A stretch of 64,000 nt of DNA from Stigmatella erecta (GCF_900111745.1 NZ_FOIJ01000026.1:21183-85182); one strand, 5' to 3'; shown: positions 38,101 to 48,533, counted from the stretch's first letter. The notes: generated by a model from the sequence alone, not told the origin. Made by a program: numbers and translations.

Positions 38101-40153
38101 GGCCATCCGCCTGCTGGAGCGCACCGGGGACCGGTGGGAGGTGAACAACGCCCACTTCCAGGTGGCCATGGCGCTCTACCGGCTGGGCCGGATGAAGGAG
38201 GCGCTCAGCTCCGCCCAGCAGCTCCACCGCGCGGCCCAGTCCATTGGTGACCGGTACGCGGTGCGGCTCGCCCTGGAGGCCTGGAGCAAGGCCTCGGGGG
38301 GCCGCATCCCGCGCAGCGTGCTGGAGGAGGAGCTGCTCAACCCCAGCGCGGACCCTCAGTCGCGCGCGGGCACCCTCATGGCCGAGGCCCTGCGCCAGCT
38401 CCACGAGGGCGACGCGGAGGGCGCGGTGCTGACCCTGGAGCAGGCCAGCCGGGTCGTCGAGAACGCCCACCTGCGCTCGGAGTACGTGGCCCCCGTGCCG
38501 GGGTTGCTGGCCACCGCGCTTCGCAAGCACGTGGAGTCCCTCTCCGCCTTCGCGCCCCAGCGGCGCGACACGCTCCTGCGCTACGCGGGCCGCGTGGCCC
38601 GGCACGCCCACCAGCTTGCCCGGACTTACCGCAACAACCTGCCCCACGCCCTGCGCGAGCGCGCCCTGCTGGCGGCCATGGCCGGCCAGACCCAGCGCGC
38701 CCGGAAGTGGCTCGATCAGAGCCTGGAGGTGGCCCGGGAGCTGAAGATGCGCCACGAGCGCGCGCAGACGCTGCTGGCGCGCGGCCAGGTGGGCAAGGCC
38801 CTGGGCTGGCCGAGCGCCACCGAGGACCTCAAGCTGGCCACGCGCGAGCTGCAGGAGATGGAGCAGGGGCTCGCCGAGGAGGCGCTCAGCCCGGGCACCG
38901 CGCCCGAGCGGCCGGAGACGCTGTCGCTCGTGGACCGCTTCCCGCGCGTGCTGGAGGCGGGCCGGCGCATCGCCTCCGCGCTCACGCGCGAGGCGGTGTT
39001 CGAGGCGGTGCGCCAGTCCATGCTGGAGCTGCTGCGCGCCGAGCACTGCGTGGTGCTGGACCCCACCGCCGTGCTGCCCGAGGACGTGCGGCGCACCGCG
39101 GGCGTGAGCCGCACCGCCATTGCCCGGGCCCTGGAGACAGGGCGCCCCGCCGTGCTCGACCAGGGGCTGCCAGGCGGCGTGAGCGAGAGCATGGAGCTCC
39201 TGGGCGTGCGCTCGCTCCTGTGCGCCCCCTTGCAGATCCGCGGCAAGACGGTGGCGTGCGTGTGCGCCAGCCACCGGCGCGTGGGCGAGCTGTTCGGCGA
39301 GGACGAGGAGCGGCTCACCGGCTTCATCACCACGCTGGCCAGCGTGGCGCTGGAGAACGCGGAGGGCTTCGAGCGCATGGCGGCCCTCTCCGAGGAGCGG
39401 GGCCGGCTCTACCGCGAGGAGCAGGAGGCCGTGCGGCGCCGGGATGACTTCCTGTCCATCGCCGCCCACGAGCTGAAGACGCCGCTCACCTCGCTCCAGC
39501 TCCACCTGCAGGGGCTGATGATTCAGCTGCGCCAGGGCACCGCGCAGATGTCCCCGGAGCGCCTGGGCACCAAGCTGGAGTCAGCCAACCTGCAGACCCA
39601 GCGCATGGGCCGGCTGGTGAACGAGCTGCTCGACATCTCGCGCGTCGCCCAGGGGCAGCTGCTCGGCAAGGTCGAGGACGTGGACCTGGTCTCCCTGGTG
39701 CGCGGCGTGCTGGAGCGCTCGCGCGAGGCGCTGGCGCGCGCGGAGTGCCCCGTGGCGCTGCGCGCCGTGGAGCGGCTGGAGGGCCAGTGGGACGCGATGC
39801 GGCTGGAGCAGGTGGTGGGCAACCTGCTCACCAACGCCATGAAGTACGGGGCGGGCAAGCCCATCGAAGTGGTGCTCGAGGAGCACGAGGGCCAGGCCGT
39901 GCTGAAGGTCCGGGACGAGGGCATCGGCATCGCCCCGGAGGACGCGCACCGCATCTTCGAGCGCTTCGAGCGCGCCGTCTCGGTGCGCCACTACGGCGGG
40001 TTCGGCATTGGCCTGTGGCTGGTGCGGGAGATCGTCCAGGCGCTCGGGGGGAGCGTGGCGGTCCAGAGCGCCCCCGGTGAGGGCGCCACCTTCACCGTGA
40101 CGCTCCCCCGCCGGCCCCCGGCGCTCAGCGCCGGTCCAGCGTCAGATAAATGA
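35171..40153 (+). CDS. Hybrid Ser/Thr kinase - ATPase - TPR - GAF - histidine kinase
   Basis: 1660 residues from ATG 35171 (strong purine-rich ribosome site). Domains in order: Hanks-type kinase (about 20-290; K54, catalytic D146 in HRDVKPSN, then VDFGLA); AAA/signal-transduction NTPase of the PknK/LuxR type (about 310-700; Walker A GGGKS near 345-351, Walker B ALVLLDDAQWAD); long helical TPR-like region (about 730-1230); GAF domain (about 1280-1400); HisKA with H1433 in IAAHELKTPL; HATPase_c (NLLTNAMKYGAG, VRDEGIGI, GFGIGLWLV). Both phospho-transfer chemistries are thus in one soluble chain. Such fusions are known in myxobacteria and cyanobacteria. The last 29 bp overlap the convergent methyltransferase gene. 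Confidence 0.9.
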   Translation: MAEGFPQAGAVPGEPLPGRRLGNRFELLRRLKTGRGVSTWLGNDHRTGEQVVIKMTSRASLVSTARVRLEHEAAVLGELHSAFLQPVLHLGSSGDLVYRVTPYLPGETLQERLEHGSLTPAEVLTLGQCLLAGLAEAHRHGVIHRDVKPSNIIVEGSPLDRATLVDFGLARSERLDPSLRDLPVGTARYLSPEQAGLLNRSVEATSDLYSVGIVLFEALSGRPAFDGTSVGDVLRQHLGARPKLRSGGVEVPRALEELVGRLLQTDPSDRYQSAESALADLRALDEALSQGEAEPELVTGVHDQRRSLTEPSFVGRHEELAVLERELERTRGEPGRLVFVEAESGGGKSWLLEEFAARAVNHRAWVLQGQAVDQSAMHPFQLFSGVAAGIAAAAQERPALVSTLRQRLAGQEAALRTALPQLAPLLGPQVQQNLGPDSFGESRGIRALTSLLGALGTPDEPALVLLDDAQWADELTLRALDSWQQALPQSRSHILLVVSFRSEEVDAGHVLRRLKPSAHLRLATFGAAEVTHMAESMAGALPPEATELVARLSEGNPFMASAVLHGLVEDGALVAGPEGWQVNPDAMAHVRSSRQAASFLVRRLKLLPEESLRLLSVGAVLGKSFGLDRLEALSGSGREQIIAALDEPRRRHMLWEENRGRYTFVHDKLREALLGLLGPEERQALHRLTARTIAASEQADPFELAYHFDAAGESALALPHALVAAERARQQFALEAAEVNYRIAERGAEGAGADTRYRIASGLGDVLMLRGRYDAAQQQLERAQQLARDPVEQARMWSKLGELAFKRGITDEGNAALEKGLRLLGRWVPESEAMLGLGAAWELGVQAGHTLVPGLWLARRPLADSAKDLLAVHIYSRMAYGYWYHRGRMAVLWAHLRGLNIAERYPPTPELAQAYSEHSPVATVLPWFRRAIAYVDKSLRMRQQMGDVWGQGQSLHFYGLAFYCSGRFEECIERCGEAIRLLERTGDRWEVNNAHFQVAMALYRLGRMKEALSSAQQLHRAAQSIGDRYAVRLALEAWSKASGGRIPRSVLEEELLNPSADPQSRAGTLMAEALRQLHEGDAEGAVLTLEQASRVVENAHLRSEYVAPVPGLLATALRKHVESLSAFAPQRRDTLLRYAGRVARHAHQLARTYRNNLPHALRERALLAAMAGQTQRARKWLDQSLEVARELKMRHERAQTLLARGQVGKALGWPSATEDLKLATRELQEMEQGLAEEALSPGTAPERPETLSLVDRFPRVLEAGRRIASALTREAVFEAVRQSMLELLRAEHCVVLDPTAVLPEDVRRTAGVSRTAIARALETGRPAVLDQGLPGGVSESMELLGVRSLLCAPLQIRGKTVACVCASHRRVGELFGEDEERLTGFITTLASVALENAEGFERMAALSEERGRLYREEQEAVRRRDDFLSIAAHELKTPLTSLQLHLQGLMIQLRQGTAQMSPERLGTKLESANLQTQRMGRLVNELLDISRVAQGQLLGKVEDVDLVSLVRGVLERSREALARAECPVALRAVERLEGQWDAMRLEQVVGNLLTNAMKYGAGKPIEVVLEEHEGQAVLKVRDEGIGIAPEDAHRIFERFERAVSVRHYGGFGIGLWLVREIVQALGGSVAVQSAPGEGATFTVTLPRRPPALSAGPASDK

Positions 40154-41147
40154 CGTTCTGCTCGCTGTCGCGGAACATGTTCGTGGCGGCGATCGCGTTG
40201 GGATCGATGTCCAGGGTGAGGGCCTGCATCTGGTCCTCATCGCGGTAGATGAGCCACCAGTCCATGAAGGCCTCCAGGTAGCCGGCCTCCGGGCAGGTGG
40301 CGAAGTTGGCCACCATCAAGCGCCCGCCGGGGTTGAGCATGTCGAAGAGGATCTGCGTGAGGCGCCGGGCCGTGTTGTCCGACAGGTAGTCATACAGGCC
40401 CGCCGAGTAGGCGAGGTCCAGGTGGCCGAACACCGTGCGCCCCGTCAGCAGCGCGCGCACCGAGCCGCAGACGGGCCGGATGGCGTTGTTGGGGTGCTGG
40501 CGCGTCACCTCCGTCAGGCTCATCGGGTCCTGGTCGAAGGCGATGAAGTCCCCGATGTGGTGCTCCCGCACGGCGTGTGACAGCTCGGACTCGCGCAGGT
40601 GCCCACAGGCCACCGAGAGCAGGCGCGGCATGTGCGTGCGCGAGGCCACCGCATCAATCTCTCGCGCCAGCAGCATCCGCCGCTCCCGGACGCTCCGGGG
40701 GCTCGGCTGCTGATACATGAAACGGTAGATGTGGCCACCCGGCTGCATGTGCCCTTCGGCCCCCACGCACTCCGCGTAGAGATAGTCGATCAACGCCGCG
40801 TCGCCCGCGTAGCCGCGGGGGCGCTCGTAGCCATGGCGGGTGAAGGGACACTGGTGCAGCAGCTCTCTCAGCGGGTGAACCCGGGCGTGCTCCAAGCAAA
40901 AGTGGCGCCAGTCCTTGCGGCTCCATTGGCGCCGCAGGTGGAAGAGCCCGCGATGCAACGTCTGCATCGCCGTGTGCACATCGCCACCGTGGGTGAGCTG
41001 CCGGTGGATGCCATCCAGCCAGGAGGTGGCCTGGTGGAACACATCCGCCGGCGCATGTCCGTCGTAGAGGGGCGCTAGCAGGGTGTTGCGCTCCATCGCG
41101 CGGATCGCATCGGACGTCTTCACGAAGAGAAGGGAGGGGTCATGCAT
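40125..41147 (-). CDS. SAM-dependent methyltransferase, PhcB-like
   Basis: 340 residues from ATG 41147; a TTG four codons upstream (41159) is possible. The C-terminal half is a class I methyltransferase (LLSVACGHLRESEL motif I, FIAFDQDPMSL acidic loop, DLAYSAGLYDYL, MLNPGGRLMVANF). The N-terminal half carries ECPFTRH/RPRGYAGD-type motifs (CPFTRHGYERPRGYAGDAALIDYLY) that I associate with proteins annotated as 3-hydroxypalmitate methyl ester synthases (PhcB, a quorum signal enzyme). That link is from memory and tentative. Motif I is ACGHL rather than GxGxG. Its 3' end overlaps the hybrid kinase by 29 bp. Confidence 0.75.
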   Translation of the reverse strand: MHDPSLLFVKTSDAIRAMERNTLLAPLYDGHAPADVFHQATSWLDGIHRQLTHGGDVHTAMQTLHRGLFHLRRQWSRKDWRHFCLEHARVHPLRELLHQCPFTRHGYERPRGYAGDAALIDYLYAECVGAEGHMQPGGHIYRFMYQQPSPRSVRERRMLLAREIDAVASRTHMPRLLSVACGHLRESELSHAVREHHIGDFIAFDQDPMSLTEVTRQHPNNAIRPVCGSVRALLTGRTVFGHLDLAYSAGLYDYLSDNTARRLTQILFDMLNPGGRLMVANFATCPEAGYLEAFMDWWLIYRDEDQMQALTLDIDPNAIAATNMFRDSEQNVIYLTLDRR

Positions 41148-41249
41148 CAACAGGCACAACCCCAGGACCCAGGTGTAGGCATTCCGCAGAAAGGTGGCGG
41201 GAGAGTGCGCGCTCCCTGAGCAACCGGTGGACTCGCACCGGTTGCATCC

Positions 41250-42116
41250 TCACGGCTGCCATGCTTCCACCAGGGGCCCCTTCCGGGGGGCTCGCGCCGG
41301 GGCGCGCTCCTTGGTGGAAATGTCCGCCAGGAAACGGTGGAGCACCTGGTTCACCTGCTGCGGCTGCTCCAGGTTGGACATGTGGCCCACGTGGGGCAGC
41401 CGCACGAGCCGCGAGCCGGCGATGCGGGCGTGCAACAGCTCGGCGCGCTCGGGCGTCGTCACCACGTCGTCCTCGCCCACGAGGATGAGCGTGGGGGTGC
41501 GGATGCGCTCCAGCTCGCTGGTGACGGAGCGCCGGGTAATCACCCCCTGCATCGCCCGCCACACGGCCCGGGGGTTGCTCGCCAGCTGACGGCGCAGCGC
41601 CTCGCGCTCGGAGGCCCGGGCCGGGTCCTTCAGGAAGTCCTGCCCGAAGTAGATGGACATGATGCGGTCCACCACGGGCCGCAGCCCCAGCCAGTGCGTG
41701 GCCGCCGTCAGCAGCCAGTAGCGCGACAGGTTCCACAGCGTCTCGGCGTCCGCGGACGTGTCCATCAGGATGAGCGAGCGCAGCAGCTCCGGGTGGCGCG
41801 CGGCGACGCGCAGCCCCACGAAGCCCCCCATGGACAGCCCCACGAAGTGGCACGGCCCCACGCCCAGCGCCTGGATGAGCGCCACCACGTCCTCGTAGAC
41901 CGTCCTCAGCTCGATGCCCTTGCCGGGCGGCGCCAGGCTCCGGCCCTGGCCCCGGTGGTCATAGGCAATGCAGCGGTAACGGTCCTTCAGGGCCGAAATC
42001 TGCTGGGCATAGAGCTTCGAGTCCCAGAGCAACCCGTGGCTGAAGACGATGGGCTCGCCGGGTCCTCCCGAGTCCTCGTAGTACAGCTGGGCACCGCGAA
42101 TGGGCAGGTAGGGCAT
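41250..42116 (-). CDS. Alpha/beta-hydrolase
   Basis: 288 residues from ATG 42116. Canonical alpha/beta-hydrolase: oxyanion HGL motif (FSHGLLWDSK), nucleophile elbow GLSMGG with S95, catalytic Asp in VGEDDVVT and His in LPHVGHM. The closest recognisable group is 3-oxoadipate enol-lactonase/haloperoxidase-like hydrolases; the substrate is unknown. The upstream 106 codons of the open frame overlap the MshEN gene and are rejected. It follows the MshEN gene on the same strand with a 150-bp gap. Confidence 0.85.
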   Translation of the reverse strand: MPYLPIRGAQLYYEDSGGPGEPIVFSHGLLWDSKLYAQQISALKDRYRCIAYDHRGQGRSLAPPGKGIELRTVYEDVVALIQALGVGPCHFVGLSMGGFVGLRVAARHPELLRSLILMDTSADAETLWNLSRYWLLTAATHWLGLRPVVDRIMSIYFGQDFLKDPARASEREALRRQLASNPRAVWRAMQGVITRRSVTSELERIRTPTLILVGEDDVVTTPERAELLHARIAGSRLVRLPHVGHMSNLEQPQQVNQVLHRFLADISTKERAPARAPRKGPLVEAWQP

Positions 42117-42267
42117 GGTGGTCGAGGGCAGAGGGTCAAGCAGCAAGCGGAACGTCACAAACAGGGTGGATGCTTCCCTGGCCCCCCCGTGCTGCCCCAG
42201 CGCCTTGACAGTCAGGTCCCCGGAGGCCCGCCCCATCGCAGGCAGACCAGGCGAGAGCCGGCGCTGG

Positions 42268-42783
42268 TCAGCGGCCGGCGGACAGGGAGGGACGGCACTC
42301 CTCCTCGGGCGGCAGCTCGATGGGCTCCAGGTGGCGCCCGCCCAGAATGCCGTGGCGCCGCAGGGTCCGCTCGATGTCCTCGGCCATGGCCAGCACGGGC
42401 ACGGCAGTGAGGCCGGTGACGAAGGTGGCCTCATCGAGCAGCTGAAGGTTCTCGGGCTGGTGCGTGGCCAGGAACACCGAGCCGCGGGTCCCCACCTGCT
42501 CGAAGCGCAGGGGCACCACCCGCAGCCGGGCGAGCACGTCGGGCCGCAGCTTGCGCACGGTGGCCGCAGGCACCTTGTCGATCTGCTCCGGACGGATGAA
42601 CGCCACCTTCAGGTGGCCGGCCAGCAGGCGCAGGAACGGCTCGCGCGGCATCATGTTCAGCTCCAGGACCGCCTGGCCGAACTTGCACTTCCAGCGGGCC
42701 TGATAGGCGAGCGCGGTCTCCACCTGCCCGGGCGTCAACGCCCCGTGGTGGACCAGCCACTCTCCCAACCTCATCCGTCCCAC
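42268..42783 (-). CDS. Stand-alone MshEN (GspE/PilB N-terminal) domain protein
   Basis: 171 residues. Resembles the N-terminal GspEII/MshEN domain of type II secretion and type IV pilus ATPases (MRLGEWLVHHGALTPGQVETALAYQ ... FGQAVLELNMMPREPFLRLLAGHL). The domain binds cyclic di-GMP in MshE-type ATPases through RLG-x-L motifs; here RLGEWLVHHG is the matching start. No ATPase domain follows. Such separate proteins are common in myxobacteria; their role is unclear, perhaps in motility or secretion signalling. Confidence 0.7.
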   Translation of the reverse strand: MGRMRLGEWLVHHGALTPGQVETALAYQARWKCKFGQAVLELNMMPREPFLRLLAGHLKVAFIRPEQIDKVPAATVRKLRPDVLARLRVVPLRFEQVGTRGSVFLATHQPENLQLLDEATFVTGLTAVPVLAMAEDIERTLRRHGILGGRHLEPIELPPEEECRPSLSAGR

Positions 42784-42938
42784 GCTGTCCTCCAGCTCAT
42801 GGCCTCATCGGCCCGGAAGGAGGTATTGCGTCTGGCGTGCCACCCCCCCGGCCCAGACATCTCACGGGGTTGCGGCGCACCCTCCCCCGGCGGGGAGAAG
42901 GATTTTCCAGATCGGGGCTGCCGAAATTACCGGGCCGC

Positions 42939-43202
42939 TCACGCCCTCAACAGGTTCACCGCCGGGGGGCACTCCCAGTACGTGTACTCACAGGTGGCAG
43001 TGCCGGTGTCGCACGGCACCTGGATGAAGGTGATCACCTGGCAGGGGTGCTTGAGGGCCCGGGGCAGCGCCTCGGGCCGGGCCGGGCCGGGGGAAGGCGC
43101 CCCGGCGCCGCGGTGCTCCCGGCCGGCCTCCGGCCCTCCGGCCCCCGGTGGCGCGCGTCCCAGCAGGATGCCCAGCACCAGGACGTACAGCTTCGTTCGC
43201 AT
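42939..43202 (-). CDS. Small secreted protein with three Cys
   Basis: 87 residues from ATG 43202, preceded by a GGGGGG purine run. Leader RTKLYVLVLGILLG is hydrophobic but short, then a Pro/Gly/Ala-rich linker and a C-terminal segment with Cys in LKHPCQVITF, VPCDTG, ATCEYTYWECPP. This Cys-rich C-terminus suggests a disulfide-bonded mini-domain. Unknown function; it resembles other short exported myxobacterial proteins only in style. Confidence 0.5.
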   Translation of the reverse strand: MRTKLYVLVLGILLGRAPPGAGGPEAGREHRGAGAPSPGPARPEALPRALKHPCQVITFIQVPCDTGTATCEYTYWECPPAVNLLRA

Positions 43203-43326
43203 GAAACCCCCCGTAGCGGCCGGGTCTGACATTTTCGGGCCAGGAAGTGAATTGCCCGCCAGAGCAGGGTTAGGATGCGCCGCCAACACGGCGGCCCGTC
43301 CCACCGTGACCCGGAGCCGTCACCGC

Positions 43327-43701
43327 ATGCCCTTCCAGATTCACGTTCACCAGCCCGAGCGCATCCTCGAAGTCATCTACCCGCCCCAGCCCACGCAGCA
43401 GGACGTGGACGAGTACCTGTCGCGCGTGCGGGAGATCATCGAGGGGCTCGGCGAGTGGAGCGCGCTGGTGGATCAATCCCAGCTCCGGGTCATGTCCGCC
43501 GCGATGGTGGCGGTGATGGCGAAGCTCAACGCGTTCGCGCAGCTCAAGGGCATGAAGCGCTCGGCGCGCATCGTGTCCACCGCGGCCTCGGGCCTCCAGG
43601 CCTGGAGGATGACCAAACAGGCCATGCTCAACATTCCAGCGCGCACCTTCGAGTCGCGCGACGAAGCGTTGGCCTGGCTAAAGAACCCGGACGACGAGTA
43701 A
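43327..43701 (+). CDS. SpoIIAA-like (STAS/SEC14-type) protein
   Basis: 124 residues. The pattern of alternating strands and helices (FQIHVHQPERILEVIYPPQPTQQDVDEYL, WSALVDQSQLRVMSAAM, LKGMKRSARIVSTAASGLQAWRMTKQA, FESRDEALAWL) matches the SpoIIAA-like/STAS-SEC14 family (PF11964). Members are often lipid- or lysine-modified regulators or small carriers of unknown role. It has no neighbours suggesting a partner gene. Confidence 0.55.
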   Translation: MPFQIHVHQPERILEVIYPPQPTQQDVDEYLSRVREIIEGLGEWSALVDQSQLRVMSAAMVAVMAKLNAFAQLKGMKRSARIVSTAASGLQAWRMTKQAMLNIPARTFESRDEALAWLKNPDDE

Positions 43702-43848
43702 CCCCCTCCGTCCGGTTCCTGGCGTCTCATCCGGGCACTTCGAGACGTCTGGCGGCGGGGCGGGGCGACAAGCCGAAGGCCTCTGTGCATGTTGAAGGGC
43801 CTCGTCCGCGCCGGGCGAGTCACCCCTCGATGCTGGAGACCTTTCCCC

Positions 43849-45486
<1,638 letters not shown>

Positions 45487-45624
45487 ACGCCCCGGCCTGT
45501 CCGGGCCGCTCACGCCCCCTCAAGCGGCGACTCCTGGACACTTCGCCCGGCCTGGCTCACCGCCGGGCGGCCTTGGGCCTGAAACACACCTAGTTTCATG
45601 TTTCCCCACAGGAGGAGGGGAACG

Positions 45625-47250
45625 GTGCGCGAGGAAGTCCCCCACGGCGTCCATCCCGAGACCAGGCCCCTGCCGGGCGTGAGCGCGGTGCTCGTTTTCC
45701 TCCTGGGAGGCACCGTGCTCCTGGAGTGGCTCCTGGGGTGGCGAGGGCTCAACCGCTTGCTTCCTGGCCTGCCCGCGATGGTCCCCATGACGGCCGCCAG
45801 CCTGCTGCTCGTGGCGGGAGTGCTGGGGAGCTTCCGGTGGGCGCCCGGTGGGCGTTTGGCCCGCCAGAGCGCCACCGTCCTGCTCCTGCTGGTGAACGCC
45901 GTGGAGCTGGCCAGCCATACCCGGCTCGTGCCCTGGCCGGAGGCGGGCCTCTGGAGCCTTCAGACCTCTCCGCAGACCGCCGTCACCCTCCTGCTGCTCG
46001 GCGGCGGGCTGTTCTGCGCGGGCGCGCAGGGCCGCGCCAACACCTGGGCCCCCGGGTTCGTGCTGGGCGCCTTCATCCCGTGTCTCATCGCCCTGACGGG
46101 CTACGCCTTTCAGGAGCCGCGCTTCTACGGCACCCAGGGCCCGCTGGGCATGGCCCCCCATACCCTGGGGGCCCTGCTCCTTCTGAACCTGGGGGCCCTT
46201 GCCCTTCAACCGCACCGGGGGCCCGTGCGCCTCCTCACCTCCCCGGCAGCGGGCGGCGTGATGGCGCGCCGGATGATGCCCGCCCTGCTGCTCCCGCTGG
46301 TGAGCGGTACCCTGTTCTGGTGGGCAGCCCGCGCCAGGCTCATCGATTTCCGCCTGGCCCCGCCCCTGTTCATCGTGACGATGGTGGTGGCGCTCGCCGC
46401 CATCATCTGGCGCAACGCCCTGACCCTCAACCGCCTCCACGAGGAGCAGGTCCGCGCCGAGCAGCAGGCCCGGGCGGATGCCGAGCGGCAGCGGCTCCTG
46501 GCCTCGGACAACGAGCGCCTCTACGAGGCGGCCCAGCAGGCCGCGGCCGGGCGCGAGGAGGTGCTGGCCATCGTCTCGCACGATCTCAAGAACCCCCTGT
46601 CCACCATCCGTTTGAGCACCACGATGATGACCTCCCGGATGGCCCAGCACCCGGAGCTGAAGCGCCTGGACCGGCAGGTGGGGGCCATCGACCGGGCGGT
46701 GGCGCACATGCTCAACCTCATCCACCAGCTGCTGGACGCGGCCCGGCTCGATGGGGGCCAGGCGCTCGTCATCGAGCGGCACCCGGAGCCGGTGGATGCC
46801 CTGGTGGAGGAGGCGCTCGCCCTCATCGAGTCCCAGGCCCTGCGCAAGTCGCTCCGGCTGGAGAAGCGGCTCGCCACGGGGCTCACGGTACCGTGCGACC
46901 GGAACCGCATCCACCAGGTGCTGGCCAACCTCCTGGGCAACGCGGTGAAGTTCACCCCCGAGGGAGGCGTGCTCACCCTCGAGACCCGGACCCAGGACGG
47001 CGCCCTCCTCGTCACGGTGCGGGACACCGGCCCCGGCATCCCCCGGGAGGCGCAGCCGCACCTCTTCGAGCGGCACTGGCAGGCCGAGAAGACCGCCCGC
47101 CAGGGCAGCGGCTTGGGGCTCTACATCGCCCGGGGCATCATCCAGGCCCACGGCGGACGCATCTGGGTGGAGAGTGCGCCCGGCCAGGGCAGCGCCTTCA
47201 CCTTCTGCCTGCCTACACGGCTGCCGCAAGAGGGCTCAGGCGAAGCTTGA
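45625..47250 (+). CDS. Multi-pass membrane histidine kinase (orphan)
   Basis: 541 residues from GTG 45625, preceded by GGAGGAGGGG 5 bases upstream; the in-frame ATG at 45598 has no such site. Six or more hydrophobic segments occupy residues 20-265. A coiled coil (about 275-310) leads into HisKA with H319 in IVSHDLKNPL. HATPase_c is complete (NLLGNAVKFTPEGG, VRDTGPGIP, GLGLYIARGIIQAHGG). No response regulator nearby. It is followed 32 bp later by a phosphoglycerate dehydrogenase gene on the same strand. Confidence 0.88.
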   Translation: MREEVPHGVHPETRPLPGVSAVLVFLLGGTVLLEWLLGWRGLNRLLPGLPAMVPMTAASLLLVAGVLGSFRWAPGGRLARQSATVLLLLVNAVELASHTRLVPWPEAGLWSLQTSPQTAVTLLLLGGGLFCAGAQGRANTWAPGFVLGAFIPCLIALTGYAFQEPRFYGTQGPLGMAPHTLGALLLLNLGALALQPHRGPVRLLTSPAAGGVMARRMMPALLLPLVSGTLFWWAARARLIDFRLAPPLFIVTMVVALAAIIWRNALTLNRLHEEQVRAEQQARADAERQRLLASDNERLYEAAQQAAAGREEVLAIVSHDLKNPLSTIRLSTTMMTSRMAQHPELKRLDRQVGAIDRAVAHMLNLIHQLLDAARLDGGQALVIERHPEPVDALVEEALALIESQALRKSLRLEKRLATGLTVPCDRNRIHQVLANLLGNAVKFTPEGGVLTLETRTQDGALLVTVRDTGPGIPREAQPHLFERHWQAEKTARQGSGLGLYIARGIIQAHGGRIWVESAPGQGSAFTFCLPTRLPQEGSGEA

Positions 47251-47282
47251 AAGCCCGGGGGCCGGGGTCTAAAGCGGAGGGC

Positions 47283-48533
47283 ATGAGCACTGCCCGCTTC
47301 CCCAACCCCTCCGCGCCCATCAGCCTCCGGGAGCCCCTCCGGGTCCTGCTGCTGGAGAACATCCACGCCTCGGCCGAGAAGCTGCTGGCGGCCGAGGGGT
47401 TCGTGGTGGAGCGCCTGGCCGGGGCGCTCAAGCCCCAGGAGCTGGCCGAGCGGCTGCGGGGCGTCCACCTGCTGGGCATCCGCAGCAAGACGACCGTGCC
47501 CGAGGAGGCGCTCGCCCACGCCGGGGGCCTGCTGGCCATCGGGGCCTTCTGCATCGGCACCAACCAGATCGACCTGGGGGCCAGCAACCGGCACGGCATC
47601 CCGTGCTTCAACGCCCCCTTCAGCAACACGCGCAGCGTGGCGGAGATGGTCATCGCGGAGATCATCGTCCTCACCCGCCAGCTCTTCGACCGCAGCCGCG
47701 AGGTGCACGCCGGGCAGTGGCGCAAGGTGGCCACCGGCAGCCATGAGGTGCGCGGCAAGACGCTGGGCATCATCGGCTACGGCCACATCGGCTCGCAGCT
47801 GGGCGTGCTGGCCGAGTCGCTGGGCATGCGCGTCATCTATTACGACACCATGACGAAGCTGCCGCTGGGCAACTCGCGCTCGGCCGCTTCCCTGGGGGAG
47901 CTGCTCGCCGAGTCGGACTTCGTCACCCTGCACGTGCCCGCTACGGCCTCCACCCACATGATGATGGGCACCGCGGAGTTCGCGCAGATGAAGAAGGGCG
48001 CCTGCCTCATCAACGCGAGCCGGGGCACGGTGGTGAACATCGGCGCGCTGGCGCAGGCGCTGCGCTCCAAGCACCTGGGCGGTGCCGCGGTGGACGTGTA
48101 CCCCGAGGAGCCGGAGACCAACAGCGACGGCTTCCTCACCGAGCTGCAGAACCTGCCCAACGTGGTGCTCACCCCGCACATCGGCGGCTCCACGGAGGAG
48201 GCCCAGGAGTCCATCGGCCGCGAGGTGGCCACCTCCCTCATCAAGTTCGTGCGCTCCGGGGCCACCACCGGCGCGGTGAACTTCCCGCAGGTGGAGGCGC
48301 CCCTCATCCCCGGCACGCACCGCATCCTGAACGTGCACCGCAACATCCCCGGCGTGCTGCGCGACATCAACCGCATCGTCTCGGACCTGAACGCCAACAT
48401 CCACGCGCAGGTGCTGAGCACGGACGCCAACATCGGCTACCTGGTGATGGACCTGGACCAGGACGTGTCCGCCCCGGTCTGCGACGCCATCGCCGGCCTC
48501 AACTCGGACATCAAGACGCGCATCGTCTCCTGA
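47283..48533 (+). CDS. serA: D-3-phosphoglycerate dehydrogenase
   Basis: 416 residues from ATG 47283 (GGAGG upstream). First step of serine synthesis: 3-phosphoglycerate to 3-phosphohydroxypyruvate with NAD. The NAD loop GYGHIGSQLG, catalytic Arg in NASRGTVVNI, Glu in YPEEPET and His in LTPHIGGST are present. The last 70 residues are an ACT domain (ILNVHRNIPGVLRDINRIVSDLNANI), which gives serine feedback control in the E. coli-type (about 410-residue) enzyme. Confidence 0.93.
   Translation: MSTARFPNPSAPISLREPLRVLLLENIHASAEKLLAAEGFVVERLAGALKPQELAERLRGVHLLGIRSKTTVPEEALAHAGGLLAIGAFCIGTNQIDLGASNRHGIPCFNAPFSNTRSVAEMVIAEIIVLTRQLFDRSREVHAGQWRKVATGSHEVRGKTLGIIGYGHIGSQLGVLAESLGMRVIYYDTMTKLPLGNSRSAASLGELLAESDFVTLHVPATASTHMMMGTAEFAQMKKGACLINASRGTVVNIGALAQALRSKHLGGAAVDVYPEEPETNSDGFLTELQNLPNVVLTPHIGGSTEEAQESIGREVATSLIKFVRSGATTGAVNFPQVEAPLIPGTHRILNVHRNIPGVLRDINRIVSDLNANIHAQVLSTDANIGYLVMDLDQDVSAPVCDAIAGLNSDIKTRIVS

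Noticed and set aside
36962..39505. 847-codon open frame on the minus strand inside the hybrid kinase
   Set aside because: A typical high-GC antisense shadow: His/Gln/Arg/Leu-rich, no domain, lies within an intact gene on the other strand.
40125..40153. Frameshift linking the kinase to the methyltransferase
   Set aside because: The genes are on opposite strands and merely overlap by 29 bp at their 3' ends.
45726..48533. A single 935-codon open frame covering the histidine kinase 3' part and phosphoglycerate dehydrogenase
   Set aside because: The first half is an out-of-frame reading of the kinase (Ala/Gly/Pro/Arg-rich). The true dehydrogenase starts at ATG 47283 with its own ribosome site.
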